Positions 25,403 through 34,294 of a DNA stretch of 59,169 bases are shown here, in pieces. The notes under the pieces are model-generated. The model made no database searches, was not told the origin of the DNA, and saw only the letters and a list, made by a program, of their open reading frames with translations. Location of the stretch: positions 1 to 59,169 of the forward strand of contig NZ_AEJF01000221.1 in assembly GCF_001028175.1 (NCBI RefSeq). The letters are read 5' to 3'. This DNA comes from Caballeronia mineralivorans PML1(12). Its GTDB lineage: Bacteria; Pseudomonadota; Gammaproteobacteria; Burkholderiales; Burkholderiaceae. Position 1 is the first letter of the stretch. Every line of letters begins with the position of its first letter. The translations under genes were made by a program, and so were the position numbers.

Positions 25403-26716
25403 ATGACCGTTCAACTCACCCGCCGCGACCTGTTGAAGCGAGCGTCCGGCCTCTTGGCCGTCGCCGCAGTCGGAGGATTGACTAGCATCGAGACAGATGC
25501 CGCGGAGGGTCATCAGGAGCGTAATCGCGTTCTGGTCCGCAACCCTGCCTTTGCCACGATTGACCTTTCCCTGCGGCAGGCCGTCGACAACGGCACCGTA
25601 GCCGGTGTGGTGGCGATGGGCGCTACGCAGCGCGGGCTCATCTACGAGGGCGCATTTGGCCATGCCAATCCCCAGACCGGTACGGCGATGACGCCCGACA
25701 CGGTGTTCTGGCTGCTATCGATGACCAAGGCGATCACCGCAACGGCCTGTATGCAACTCATCGAGCAAGGCAGGCTCTCACTCGATCAACCCGCAGGCGA
25801 CATTCTCCCGGAACTGAAGTCGCCGCAAGTGCTGGAGGGCTTCGATGCATCCGGACAGCCGAAGCTGCGTCCCGCACGAAACACGATCACGGTGCGTCAT
25901 CTGCTGACTCATACGTCGGGCTTCACCTACAGCATCTGGAGCGAGAGCATCGGCCGGTACGAAAAGGTGACCGGCATGCCGGATATTGGCTACTCGATGA
26001 ACGGCGCGTTCAAGGCGCCGCTGGAGTTCGAACCTGGCGAGCGCTGGCAGTACGGCATCGGAATGGACTGGGTGGGCAAGCTTGTTGAGGCAGTCACCGA
26101 TCAGTCACTGGAGGTCTACTTCCGGGAGCACATTTTTACGCCGCTCGGCATGAGCAATTCGGGCTTTCTGATCAGCGGCGCGCAGAAGCAGCGAGTGGCG
26201 ACCATGCACAACCGTCAATCCGACGGATCACTCAAGCCCGCTCCGTTCGAAATCAACCAGCGGCCCGAGTTCTTTATGGGGGGCGGCGGTGCATTCAGCA
26301 CGTCGCGCGATTACATGGTGTTCCTGCAGATGCTTGTGAACGGGGGGACGTACCGCGGCGAGCGGGTCCTGCGTGCCGACACCGTTGCGACGATGTTCCA
26401 CAATCAGATCGGAGATCTTCAGGTAACCGAAATGAAGACGGCGCAGCCGGCGTGGTCGAACAGCTTCGACCAGTTTCCCGGGACGCCTCACAAGTGGGGG
26501 TTCTCCTTCGACATCAACACACAACCGGGTCCGCATGGCCGCAGCGCGGGCAGCATCAGCTGGGCGGGACTCTTGAACAGCTATTTCTGGGTCGATCCGG
26601 TCAGGAAGGTGGCCGGCACGCTGTTCACGCAGATCCTGCCGTTCTACGACCCTCGTGTGGTGGACCTGTACGGACAGTTCGAGCAGGGGCTATATCACGG
26701 CCTGAAGCACGCCTGA
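25403..26716 (+). CDS. Tat-exported serine hydrolase, class C beta-lactamase/EstB family
   Basis: 437 residues. The N-terminus TRRDLLKRASGLLAVAAVGGL carries the twin-arginine export motif. Ser106-Met-Thr-Lys109 (LLSMTKAIT) is the SxxK nucleophile pair; the Tyr motif is WQYGIGMDW, and GSISWAGLLNSYFWVDP occupies the KTG-strand region with a Trp-x-Gly, as in EstB-type esterases rather than true beta-lactamases. Likely a periplasmic esterase or lactone hydrolase. AAGGAG precedes the start. Divergent from a LysR regulator. Confidence 0.9.
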   Translation: MTVQLTRRDLLKRASGLLAVAAVGGLTSIETDAAEGHQERNRVLVRNPAFATIDLSLRQAVDNGTVAGVVAMGATQRGLIYEGAFGHANPQTGTAMTPDTVFWLLSMTKAITATACMQLIEQGRLSLDQPAGDILPELKSPQVLEGFDASGQPKLRPARNTITVRHLLTHTSGFTYSIWSESIGRYEKVTGMPDIGYSMNGAFKAPLEFEPGERWQYGIGMDWVGKLVEAVTDQSLEVYFREHIFTPLGMSNSGFLISGAQKQRVATMHNRQSDGSLKPAPFEINQRPEFFMGGGGAFSTSRDYMVFLQMLVNGGTYRGERVLRADTVATMFHNQIGDLQVTEMKTAQPAWSNSFDQFPGTPHKWGFSFDINTQPGPHGRSAGSISWAGLLNSYFWVDPVRKVAGTLFTQILPFYDPRVVDLYGQFEQGLYHGLKHA

Positions 26717-26766
26717 GCGCCGACCACTGATCGGGACACATCTGTCTAAGCCAAGGAGAAACTGCA

Positions 26767-27021
26767 ATGTATGTAATCACAGGGATGACAGGCCTTGCGA
26801 GGCTCAACGAAGTCGAGGCGCGTGGATTCGACGAAGCGTACCTCGATCGCGAGGTCGTCTATCTTCAGCAGTTGGTCGAAACCGTGGATACCCTCATTCG
26901 GTCCGTGACGAGCGTGGAACTGAAAATGCTCCTGGTCCGATTTCGCCCGTCCTTCATTCTTCATCTTGACCAAGCGCAACGATTGAAGTTGGCGATAGGC
27001 ACTCTGGAAATCGGGCGATAA
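26767..27021 (+). CDS. Small hypothetical protein
   Basis: 84 residues preceded by a strong AAGGAG site, starting 50 bases after the hydrolase stop and probably in its operon. No membrane segment; one predicted helix region (FDEAYLDREVVYLQQLVETVDTLIRSV). Family not recognised. Confidence 0.55.
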   Translation: MYVITGMTGLARLNEVEARGFDEAYLDREVVYLQQLVETVDTLIRSVTSVELKMLLVRFRPSFILHLDQAQRLKLAIGTLEIGR

Positions 27022-27338
27022 GTCAGGGCAAGCGCAAACTTCCTTGAGGGGTTTGTGCTCAATGACGGCGATGCGTGCGTACGCGGTGATTGTTGCGGCG
27101 CTGTGAACCGTATGTGCGGTGAGCGACCGGTTGCAGCGACGGACGGAGGCCGGCCATGAGCGGTCCTTCGTGCTCAGTCCACGAACGTCCCCTTAAACAA
27201 CAACCGTTCATCGAAGGAGAAACGACGAGTCGCCATGCACAGCATCGGGGGAAACTGCTCGTTGAAAGCGAAACAGGACCAGTTGCTGCTAGCCGCATGG
27301 CAAAATCGCATTCAAGGTCCGAATTACGAGGTTGCCGC
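27022..27338. other. Gene-free stretch
   Basis: Short frames only, including one from ATG 27235 whose GAAGGAG is too far upstream (about 17 bases) to support it. No clear RNA structure seen. Confidence 0.4.
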
Positions 27339-27587
27339 ATGTCAACTGAGCGTGAATACTGGTTTCCGGCGAAACGCTACGGCTGGGGTTGGGGCCTTCC
27401 GTCGCGCTGGCAGGGATGGGCCGTGTTGGTCACGTACTTTGCGCTGCTTGGTTTAGGTATACGATTTTTCCCTCCGGCCCGAGGGCCTTTCACTTTTGCC
27501 TTGTTTGTCGCGCTATTGAGCGTCGCCCTTGTGGCTGTGTGCTGGCTCAAGGGCGAGCCGCCTCGTTGGCGGTGGGGAAAAGACTGA
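27339..27587 (+). CDS. Small inner-membrane protein
   Basis: 82 residues from ATG 27339, with GAGG about eight bases upstream. YWFPAKRYGWGWGLPSRWQGW leads into two hydrophobic segments (AVLVTYFALLGLGIRFF and FALFVALLSVALVAVCWL), ending WRWGKD. This WFPAKRYGWGWG protein is a recurrent conserved hypothetical of proteobacteria as far as I recall; function unknown. Confidence 0.65.
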   Translation: MSTEREYWFPAKRYGWGWGLPSRWQGWAVLVTYFALLGLGIRFFPPARGPFTFALFVALLSVALVAVCWLKGEPPRWRWGKD

Positions 27588-27715
27588 GTCCGCCTGCAGC
27601 GGCACGCTTGACGCCTAGCCTGGCAAGTCGCGAGAGTTACGAGAGTTGCGAGGAGGGTGCCTCGCGAAGACCGCCCTCAGCCGGGCGCGAAGCAAATCTC
27701 CGCGCCCGGACAGGA

Positions 27716-28462
27716 TCAGTTGGCGCTATGACCGCCGTCGACGTTGAGGATATGGCCGGTGATAAATGAAGCTTGGTCCGACGCGATGAAGACGATCGCG
27801 TCGGCAAGCTCCTCCGAGAGGCCGAGGCGAGCCATCGGAACACCCGTCACCAGCGCCGCCTTATTGTCCTGCGTGCCTGTAAAACGGGTCAACATGCCAG
27901 TGTCCGTGGGACCAGGGGCTACGCCATTCACACGGATTCCCGACTTGGCGATCTCGAGCGCCACCGACTTGGTGATGCCTTCTACAGCGTGCTTGCTGCC
28001 GACATAGACCGAGGCCCCCGCCGCACCCTCGTGCCCGTAGGTCGAGGAGATGTTGATAATGCTGCCGCTGCCCTGTCCTTGCATGACGCGTACTTCGTGC
28101 TTCATGCTGAGGATCACGCCGAGAACGTTCGTGTCGAACGTCGCGGCATAGCTTTCCGCGGTCTGGTCCGTGATCGGGCCAACCTGGCCTTCGGTACCGG
28201 CATTGTTCACCGCGACATCGAGGCGGCCGAACCGTGCGACCGTTTTGTCGACCATAGCGCGAACGTCACTCTCCTTGCGGACATCGGTGTTGATGAACTC
28301 GGCCTCCGAACCAAACGAGCGCAGCTCCTCGACGAGCGCCTTGCCGGCCTCGTCGCGCCGACCGGCAACGACGACCTTCGCGCCCTTTTTGGCAAAAGCG
28401 ACGGCGGCGGCGCGGCCTATGCCTGTGAGGCCTCCCGTGATCAAAACGACTTGCGTGTTCAT
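27716..28462 (-). CDS. Short-chain dehydrogenase/reductase
   Basis: 248 residues, complete classical SDR: TGGLTGIG cofactor turn, NNAG, Ser in IINISSTYG, Tyr-x-x-x-Lys in YVGSKHAV, PG of APGPTDTGM, and C-terminal ITGHILNVDGGHSAN. GRR after the second strand suggests NADPH preference. Divergent from a LysR gene 161 bases away, its probable regulator. Substrate unknown. Confidence 0.92.
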   Translation of the reverse strand: MNTQVVLITGGLTGIGRAAAVAFAKKGAKVVVAGRRDEAGKALVEELRSFGSEAEFINTDVRKESDVRAMVDKTVARFGRLDVAVNNAGTEGQVGPITDQTAESYAATFDTNVLGVILSMKHEVRVMQGQGSGSIINISSTYGHEGAAGASVYVGSKHAVEGITKSVALEIAKSGIRVNGVAPGPTDTGMLTRFTGTQDNKAALVTGVPMARLGLSEELADAIVFIASDQASFITGHILNVDGGHSAN

Positions 28463-28622
28463 TGCACTACTCCTGATGACAGATTGATGGATGTAAGCTC
28501 TTGAATAACGGGGACTTGTTTTCCCTATCGACTACCCATGCTTCCATGCCGCCCACTCTAGGCTTGCGTAGCGCCCGCGAACAATACTTTGTAAGCTGAG
28601 GGGCATACCCATCAGGCATGGA

Positions 28623-29555
28623 ATGATCATGGAGTTGAGGCACCTGCGTTATTTCGTAGCCGTGGCCGAGGAGGGCAGTCTGACGACGGCCGCCGAGCTC
28701 CGGCTCCACACCTCACAGCCTTCGCTGAGCCGGCAGATTCGCGACCTGGAGTCAGAGGTTGGGGTCGAGTTGCTGTTTCGCAGCGTTCATGGCGTGGAGC
28801 TGACCGCGGCAGGCAAGGCCTTTCTCGACCATGCCCGGCTGGCGCTGATGCAAGTCGATGCCGCAGTGGAGGCGGCGCGCCGAGCTGCACAGCCGGCAAG
28901 AAAGACGTTCGCCATCGGCTTCCAGACCGGTCACGAGATGAACTGGCTGCCGCGGGCCATGTATGTGCTGCGCGACGAGCTGAAGAGCATCCAGGTCACG
29001 GTATCGAGCGACTATTCGCCGAACCTCGCCGCGGCGCTCGTCTGCGGCCGGCTCGACGTGGCCTTCCTGCGCCTCGAGCCGGCCTTCGACCTGAGCTACG
29101 AGGTGGTGGACCACGAACCGTTAATTGTCCTGATGCCGGGCGACCATCGCCTCACCAGCCGCGAAGCGATTCATCCGCGGGAATTCATCGGTGAGATCTT
29201 CATCGGCGGTTCGAACAAAGCCAGGGTGCTGCGCGCCGTGACGGAGGACTACCTGCGCCGCGCCGGGCTTGACATCAAACTGGATCATGGGGTGGACAAC
29301 ATGGCGATGGCCATTTCCCTGGTTGCGTCCACTCGCGGGTTGGCGCTCATGCCCGCCTATGCGAAGAATCTGCTGCCGCGGTCCGTGGTCAGCCGTCCGC
29401 TGGAGGGGGAAGTGCCAACGATCGATCTAGCTGTGGGTTACAGCAAGGCCAACGCATCGCCGATTCTCAAGCTGTTCCTCGGGGGGATGAAGCAGCTTGG
29501 GAGCGAAAGCCCGATGAACCTTTCGGCCTTGCGGGTTGATAACGGGTTGGCGTGA
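28623..29555 (+). CDS. LysR-family transcriptional regulator (HcaR/CbbR-like)
   Basis: 310 residues: MELRHLRYFVAVAEEGSLTTAAELRLHTSQPSLSRQIRDLE is the canonical helix-turn-helix, followed by an effector domain (FQTGHEMNWLPRAM, LDVAFLRLEP, ISLVASTRGLALMPAY). ATG 28623 or the in-frame ATG at 28629 may be used. Divergent from the SDR. Confidence 0.9.
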   Translation: MIMELRHLRYFVAVAEEGSLTTAAELRLHTSQPSLSRQIRDLESEVGVELLFRSVHGVELTAAGKAFLDHARLALMQVDAAVEAARRAAQPARKTFAIGFQTGHEMNWLPRAMYVLRDELKSIQVTVSSDYSPNLAAALVCGRLDVAFLRLEPAFDLSYEVVDHEPLIVLMPGDHRLTSREAIHPREFIGEIFIGGSNKARVLRAVTEDYLRRAGLDIKLDHGVDNMAMAISLVASTRGLALMPAYAKNLLPRSVVSRPLEGEVPTIDLAVGYSKANASPILKLFLGGMKQLGSESPMNLSALRVDNGLA

Positions 29556-29629
29556 GCTATCTCCCGCCGCTAGAAGCTTCGCTATCCGATAGCAGAGGTT
29601 CACGACACTTCATTTCACTCACGAAAATC

Positions 29630-29657
29630 TTGACAGTGGGCGATCATCGTCTATAGT
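29630..29657 (+). promoter_or_regulatory. Sigma70 promoter of a leaderless mRNA
   Basis: TTGACA (29630-29635), a 16-base spacer, then TATAGT (29652-29657). The expected start of transcription, about seven bases on, coincides with the ATG at 29665, leaving no room for a ribosome site. Confidence 0.6.
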
Positions 29658-29664
29658 TCGCCAT

Positions 29665-29997
29665 ATGGTGAAGTCTCCTGTAAGTCAGCTTGATCGAACG
29701 TTTTCCGCCCTTGTGGACCCCACACGCCGGGCGATTCTCGCGCGCCTCGAGCGAGAGCCCGGCTTGTCGATAACGGAGATCGCTCGACCGTTGCCGCTCA
29801 AGCTCCCTGCGGTCATGAAGCACCTCGACGTGCTGAGCGACGCGGGGTTGGTGTCGCGCAACAAGCGTGGGCGAACCGTTTCGGTGGAACTGATCGCCGG
29901 CCCCATGGAGGAAGCGATGGATTGGCTTAAGCGCTATGAGCGGTTCTGGTCCGCCAGCCTCGATCGACTCACCGATTTTGTTGAGGATGACGAATAA
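29665..29997 (+). CDS. ArsR-family regulator
   Basis: 110 residues: SALVDPTRRAILARLEREPGLSITEIARPLPLKLPAVMKHLDVLSDAGLVSRNKRGRTVSVEL is an ArsR winged helix without the usual metal-binding Cys pairs. Partner regulators of AHSA1 proteins have this form. Its stop overlaps the next start by one base (TAATGA), so the two are translationally coupled. Probably autoregulates; read from a leaderless transcript. Confidence 0.88.
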   Translation: MVKSPVSQLDRTFSALVDPTRRAILARLEREPGLSITEIARPLPLKLPAVMKHLDVLSDAGLVSRNKRGRTVSVELIAGPMEEAMDWLKRYERFWSASLDRLTDFVEDDE

Positions 29998-30458
29998 TGA
30001 TCAAGGAGCAGCCGAGCCTGACCATCGTCCGGCGCATAAAGGCGTCGCCGGAGAAGATCTACGCAGCGTGGACCAAGCCCGAACTGATGGCGCGATGGTG
30101 GGGGCCTGACGCTGGACCGGTGCTCAGCGCCGAAGCCGATCCGCGCGTCAGCGGCGCTTTCCGGGTCGTGTTTCAGACACTGGACGGTGAGACGCATGAT
30201 TGCCGCGGGGAATACCGGGAAGTCGAAGCGGGCCGGAAGCTCGTCTTCACCTGGGAGTGGGTCACCATGCCCGAGCGCCGCTCCCTCGTGACGATCAGGC
30301 TGCGCCCTGTCGCGGAAGGAACCGAGCTCAATTTCACGCATGCCCAATTCTTCGACGAGGCTGCGCGCGACAGCCACTACGTCGGCTGGAGTGGTGCGTT
30401 CGACAAGCTCGAAACGCTTCTTGTCGAACCGGAAAGAACGGGTGACGCAACCGCATAA
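29997..30458 (+). CDS. SRPBCC/AHSA1-domain protein
   Basis: 153 residues: VRRIKASPEKIYAAWTKPELMARWWGPDAGP and the C-terminal THAQFFDEAARDSHYVGWSGAFDKLETLL are the AHSA1 (Aha1-like) helix-grip fold. These proteins bind hydrophobic ligands; pairing with ArsR is very common, though the ligand is usually unknown. Coupled to the regulator upstream. Confidence 0.9.
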   Translation: MIKEQPSLTIVRRIKASPEKIYAAWTKPELMARWWGPDAGPVLSAEADPRVSGAFRVVFQTLDGETHDCRGEYREVEAGRKLVFTWEWVTMPERRSLVTIRLRPVAEGTELNFTHAQFFDEAARDSHYVGWSGAFDKLETLLVEPERTGDATA

Positions 30459-30555
30459 GATCGTGTCCTGGCAAAAAAAGGCTGCCCGATGCGACGCTTC
30501 TCCAAGCCGCAAGACGTGATCTTCAAGTCAGATGCAACTGATACTGAGGTCGAAT

Positions 30556-31182
30556 ATGAAGCTCTATTACGCTGAAACCCTGGCTCCCCGGAAAGCATGC
30601 GCTGTCGCCAAATATCTTGGCCTGCCGGTGGAATATGTCTTTGTCGATCTAAAGAAAGGCGAACAAACCGCACCGGCCTATCTGGCGATAAACCCCAACG
30701 GCAAGGTTCCATGCCTGGTTGACGGTGACAAAAGCATCTGGGAGGCCGACGCCATCATCTGCCATCTGGCGCAGCGCGCGGACTCCCATCTTTGGCCAAA
30801 GGACGCACGTCAAACTGATGTCGTGCGTTGGCTCAGCTGGAATAGCCACCATTTTTATCGACATGGCGGGTCGCTTTACTTCGAACACCTCATCAAGCCG
30901 CAGATCGGACTTGGCGACCCCGACCCGTCGGCGGTAGCGGAAGGGCAGGGCTTGTTTCGCAAGTTTGCCACCGTGCTCAATCAGCATCTCCGGGGCCGCC
31001 AGTGGCTGGTGGGCGATGACCTCACGATCGCTGACTTTTCCGTCGCTGTGACCCTTCCTTACGCGAAACGAGCGGCGATGCCCCTGGAAGAATTTCCGGA
31101 GGTTCAGCGCTGGCATGACCAACTCAGCGCAATCGACGCATGGCGGGAACCGTTTCCAGCGAGACCGGCGTTGAACGCCTGA
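30556..31182 (+). CDS. Glutathione S-transferase
   Basis: 208 residues from ATG 30556, with GAGGT upstream. N-terminal thioredoxin fold (KLYYAETLAPRKACAVAKYLGLPVEYVFVDL, NPNGKVPCLVDGD, WEADAIICHLAQRA) and C-terminal helical domain (LVGDDLTIADFSVAVTLPYA). The catalytic Tyr/Ser position holds Ala-Pro-Arg-Lys, so the mechanism class is uncertain. Follows the ArsR-AHSA1 pair and may belong to the same operon. Confidence 0.9.
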   Translation: MKLYYAETLAPRKACAVAKYLGLPVEYVFVDLKKGEQTAPAYLAINPNGKVPCLVDGDKSIWEADAIICHLAQRADSHLWPKDARQTDVVRWLSWNSHHFYRHGGSLYFEHLIKPQIGLGDPDPSAVAEGQGLFRKFATVLNQHLRGRQWLVGDDLTIADFSVAVTLPYAKRAAMPLEEFPEVQRWHDQLSAIDAWREPFPARPALNA

Positions 31183-31232
31183 GTTTCCGCCCGGTTGGTC
31201 CTGACCCCGCGCTTACTTTGGAGGATTGGAAC

Positions 31233-32015
31233 ATGGAAACGCACAACGTTGTGTCGCCTGATGAATGGACGAAGGCGCGAGTCGCATTCCTCGTCAAGGA
31301 AAAGGAACTGACGCATCGCAAGGACGCATTAGCGGCCGAGAGGCGTGAACTTCCCTGGGTGAAGATTGAAAAGGAATACGTATTCGATGGGCCCAATGGA
31401 CAAGTTACGCTCTCGGACCTCTTCGACGGACGCAGCCAGCTCTTCGTCAAGCACTTCATGATGGCCCCGGGCGTTACACACCAGTGCGTCGGGTGTTCAC
31501 TTGACGTAGACCACATCGGTCCGCTGCTGCCGCACCTCGAGAATAATGACGTGAGTTATGCCGCCGTGGCGCGGGCGCCGATCGCCGAAATAGAGACGGT
31601 GCGTCAGCGGATGGGATGGTCCTTCCTGTGGGTTTCTTCCTATCGCAGTGACTTCAACTACGATTTCAACGTTTCCTTTACAGCGGAACAAGTCGCTTCA
31701 GGCAAAGCACTCTATAACTTTCAGCCGGCGCAAGACTGGGTAGTGGGACTGCAGGATCTCTCGGGCCACAGCGTCTTCTTCAAGAACACGTCTGGCGATA
31801 TCTTCCTGACCTATTCAGCATTCGGCCGCGGCGGCGAGCAATTTCTCGGGATCTACGGGTTCCTGGACGTCATGCCGAAAGGCCGCAACGAGACCGGCCC
31901 CTATCACTCCCTGGGCGATTGGGCCCGGCCGCACAACATGTATGGCAAGGGTGGAGCCGTCGAAGCCAACGGCCGCTTTCACGCTCCAACATGCGGCTGC
32001 GGCGCTGATACATAG
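31233..32015 (+). CDS. DUF899 thioredoxin-like protein
   Basis: 260 residues from ATG 31233, with GGAGG upstream. LAAERRELPWVKIEKEYVFDGPNG, SLDVDHIGPLLPHL, YRSDFNYDFNVSF and GGEQFLGIYGFLDVMPKGRNE are hallmark DUF899 segments. The family has a thioredoxin fold; reaction unknown. HQCVGCS gives a Cys-x-x-Cys, and the C-terminus ends APTCGCGADT with two more Cys. 50 bases after GST. Confidence 0.88.
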   Translation: METHNVVSPDEWTKARVAFLVKEKELTHRKDALAAERRELPWVKIEKEYVFDGPNGQVTLSDLFDGRSQLFVKHFMMAPGVTHQCVGCSLDVDHIGPLLPHLENNDVSYAAVARAPIAEIETVRQRMGWSFLWVSSYRSDFNYDFNVSFTAEQVASGKALYNFQPAQDWVVGLQDLSGHSVFFKNTSGDIFLTYSAFGRGGEQFLGIYGFLDVMPKGRNETGPYHSLGDWARPHNMYGKGGAVEANGRFHAPTCGCGADT

Positions 32016-32023
32016 GCTGAGCT

Positions 32024-32338
32024 ATGTGCTGCGCTATCGCCGCACTTATGGTGAGCTTGCTGGTCGGCGGGCGATCCCTATCCAGGAAGTTTCTGGCCTG
32101 CAGCCGACGGCTGCGCTGGATGGCGATCGCTTTCATTGCGGTTGGCGCCGCCGCTGGCTCTGCGTTTGCTGCGGGTCAGTTCGGAGATGCTCTCGGCGGG
32201 CAGCCGGATGTCGAGACCCCGCTCAACACGATGCCGATCTGTGGCCGGTTAATCCGGATAGCCAGTGTTTTCGCGCTATCGCCCGTCGCAGAGGAGCAAC
32301 CCCGCGGCAATGGCCGGGCACCTGCCGAATCGCGCTGA
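32024..32338 (+). CDS. Possible membrane protein fragment
   Basis: 104 codons beginning eight bases after the DUF899 stop. Two hydrophobic stretches (IAALMVSLLVGG and RWMAIAFIAVGAAAGSAFAAGQFG) suggest the remains of a membrane protein, perhaps DUF998-like, but the tail is low-complexity and no ribosome site is evident. It may be a decayed gene. Confidence 0.3.
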   Translation: MCCAIAALMVSLLVGGRSLSRKFLACSRRLRWMAIAFIAVGAAAGSAFAAGQFGDALGGQPDVETPLNTMPICGRLIRIASVFALSPVAEEQPRGNGRAPAESR

Positions 32339-32444
32339 AGGAGCATGGCGATACCGCGCTTCCGGGTTCGGCGGTCAGGTGTTCGTGAGGAGCGCTCATG
32401 GGTCACAACGGCGCATCAAAGCGGAAGTTTCGACAGGGCGTTGC

Positions 32445-33023
32445 CTACCCCAACGGCCGCACGCCGAACAACCATCCGTGAAGTACGAATGCAAACAACG
32501 CCCACGCTGCAAGCCCGGCGACAATGACGATGCCATCCCGCGCTACGTTTGCCGGCGGATACGTCGTCTTGGCGAGCACGTCGCGCCGTCGCGCTGCAAC
32601 AAAATCGACGATTGCCCACAGCAGGACCGCACCGAACAGCACGACTGCCCTCAGCGTGCCGTTCGCCAGCAAATGCGCAAAGGCCCACAGCAGCACACCC
32701 AGAACCATCGGATGACCGAGCAGCGTCTTGAAGTGGTTGTTCGGAACGTGCGCGGCAGGCACCAGGATGAACGCGATGGCGACCAAGGGTATCGCAACGT
32801 GCCGTCCCCATGTCGGCGGTGTCCACACGAGAACCGGGTGTGCCCGAGCCAATCCGTAGCCCCAGATGATCAGCACCAGCCCGACTACCGAAAGGACAGA
32901 GTAGATTCCCTTCCAGCGCTTCTCGCCGATACGTGCGATCTGCGCGCCGCGCCAGTCCTCAGCGACGATGCGTACCGAATGCACGCCCAGAAAGATCAAC
33001 AATCCCAGTATCAGTACTGTCAT
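32445..33023 (-). CDS. NnrU-family membrane protein
   Basis: 192 residues from the ATG at 33023, chosen for the GGAG eight bases before it. Multiple membrane helices: VLILGLLIFLGVHSVRI, GIYSVLSVVGLVLIIWGYGLA, VAIPLVAIAFILVPAA, PMVLGVLLWAFAHLLANG and IVIVAGLAAWALFAFVLHGW. The signature HPMVLGVLLWAFAHLLANG is NnrU, linked to denitrification and NO handling and also to carotenoid/zeta-isomerase-like proteins. No denitrification genes are nearby, so the role here is open. Confidence 0.85.
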   Translation of the reverse strand: MTVLILGLLIFLGVHSVRIVAEDWRGAQIARIGEKRWKGIYSVLSVVGLVLIIWGYGLARAHPVLVWTPPTWGRHVAIPLVAIAFILVPAAHVPNNHFKTLLGHPMVLGVLLWAFAHLLANGTLRAVVLFGAVLLWAIVDFVAARRRDVLAKTTYPPANVARDGIVIVAGLAAWALFAFVLHGWLFGVRPLG

Positions 33024-33246
33024 GTCTGACTCCACCATGGATCGATTTCAGTTCGGTTCGTCGTCGGCAGGCCGGCGCGTCGGCGACGTTCGTCTTCAGG
33101 CGTGAAAGCAGATTGAGACGCGACCACGCATCATAGGTAATCGCGACTCGTGGAATGTATAAGGGAATTCTACGCGCAGAGCAAGGTCAACGAACGCTGG
33201 ATTGCATTGCCCATCACACGCCACAGTTCGCTTATTCCGGTTGGAG

Positions 33247-34143
33247 TCACCCCGCCCAGAACGATCCAGACGTGCTGCACTCGGCGCGAATGAAATCCGC
33301 TAGCAGCTTGACTCGCGCGACATCGCGCGAGTCCGCATGCGAAACCAGCCAGTAAGAGCGGGTGAGCGCAATTTCATCCGGGAGAATGCGAATGAGCGAC
33401 GGTTCCGTGCGCGCGATAAAGCACGGCAACACGCCGATCCCCACGCCACCGCTAACCGCTGCCGCCTGGCTGATAACGTTGGAAATACGCACCGTGGGCG
33501 TGAGTGACGTGGAAATCTGCGACAAATAATCGAGCTCCGCACTCCACATCAAATCTTCGACATAGCCGATCCAGGGATGATTGAAGATGTCCTGAAACGC
33601 CGCGATCGGCGCATGCGAATCGAGATACTCGCGCGACGCATACACACCAAGGGAGTAATCGTTGAGCATGTGTGCATAAACGCGTCCCTGACTCGGGCGC
33701 GTCATGGTTACCGCAATATCGGCCTCGCGTTTGGACAGGCTGAACGTGCGTGGATTGGCGACCAGCTCTATCTCCAGATCGGGGTGCACGGCAGTAAGTT
33801 TGGCAATCCTCGGTGCAAGAAAGTAAGTTCCAAATCCTTCAGGTGTGCCAACTCTTACCGTCCCCGTCAAGCCGACCGACGGATCGCCCAGGCGCGCGTT
33901 GATGCGCAGGGCCAGACTTTCCATTGCTTCGGCATCGGTCATCAGGCGCTCGCCTTCGGGGGTGAGCAGAAAGCCGACCGAACGCCGCTCGAACAATTGC
34001 ACCCCGATGCTTGCCTCGAGCGATGCGACACGCCGGCTTAGCGTGGAATGGTCGATGCCCATTTGCTGCGCCGCGACAGTGAGACGCCCCGCGCGCGCGA
34101 TAGCCAGAAAGGCTTGGAGGGAATCCCAGTCAAATTTTCGCAT
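33247..34143 (-). CDS. LysR-family transcriptional regulator
   Basis: 298 residues from ATG 34143; the longer frame upstream is not LysR-like. MRKFDWDSLQAFLAIARAGRLTVAAQQMGIDHSTLSRRVASLEASIGVQLFERR forms the helix-turn-helix; the effector domain has GTPEGFGTYFLAPRIAKL. Divergent from the COG4091-like dehydrogenase and transporter, which it probably controls. Confidence 0.9.
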   Translation of the reverse strand: MRKFDWDSLQAFLAIARAGRLTVAAQQMGIDHSTLSRRVASLEASIGVQLFERRSVGFLLTPEGERLMTDAEAMESLALRINARLGDPSVGLTGTVRVGTPEGFGTYFLAPRIAKLTAVHPDLEIELVANPRTFSLSKREADIAVTMTRPSQGRVYAHMLNDYSLGVYASREYLDSHAPIAAFQDIFNHPWIGYVEDLMWSAELDYLSQISTSLTPTVRISNVISQAAAVSGGVGIGVLPCFIARTEPSLIRILPDEIALTRSYWLVSHADSRDVARVKLLADFIRAECSTSGSFWAG

Positions 34144-34294
34144 GGGGATTTTTGCACAGCGCGGTTGTGGAATTGCCCATTCTATTGCAAAAAATTGGCT
34201 GCTATCGTTGCTGCATGTCCTTCCCCGACGAAGGCGCGCGTTTCGATCCCGGCACGACGAAGCGCGATTCAACCGTATGAAAAAAGGAGACAGC

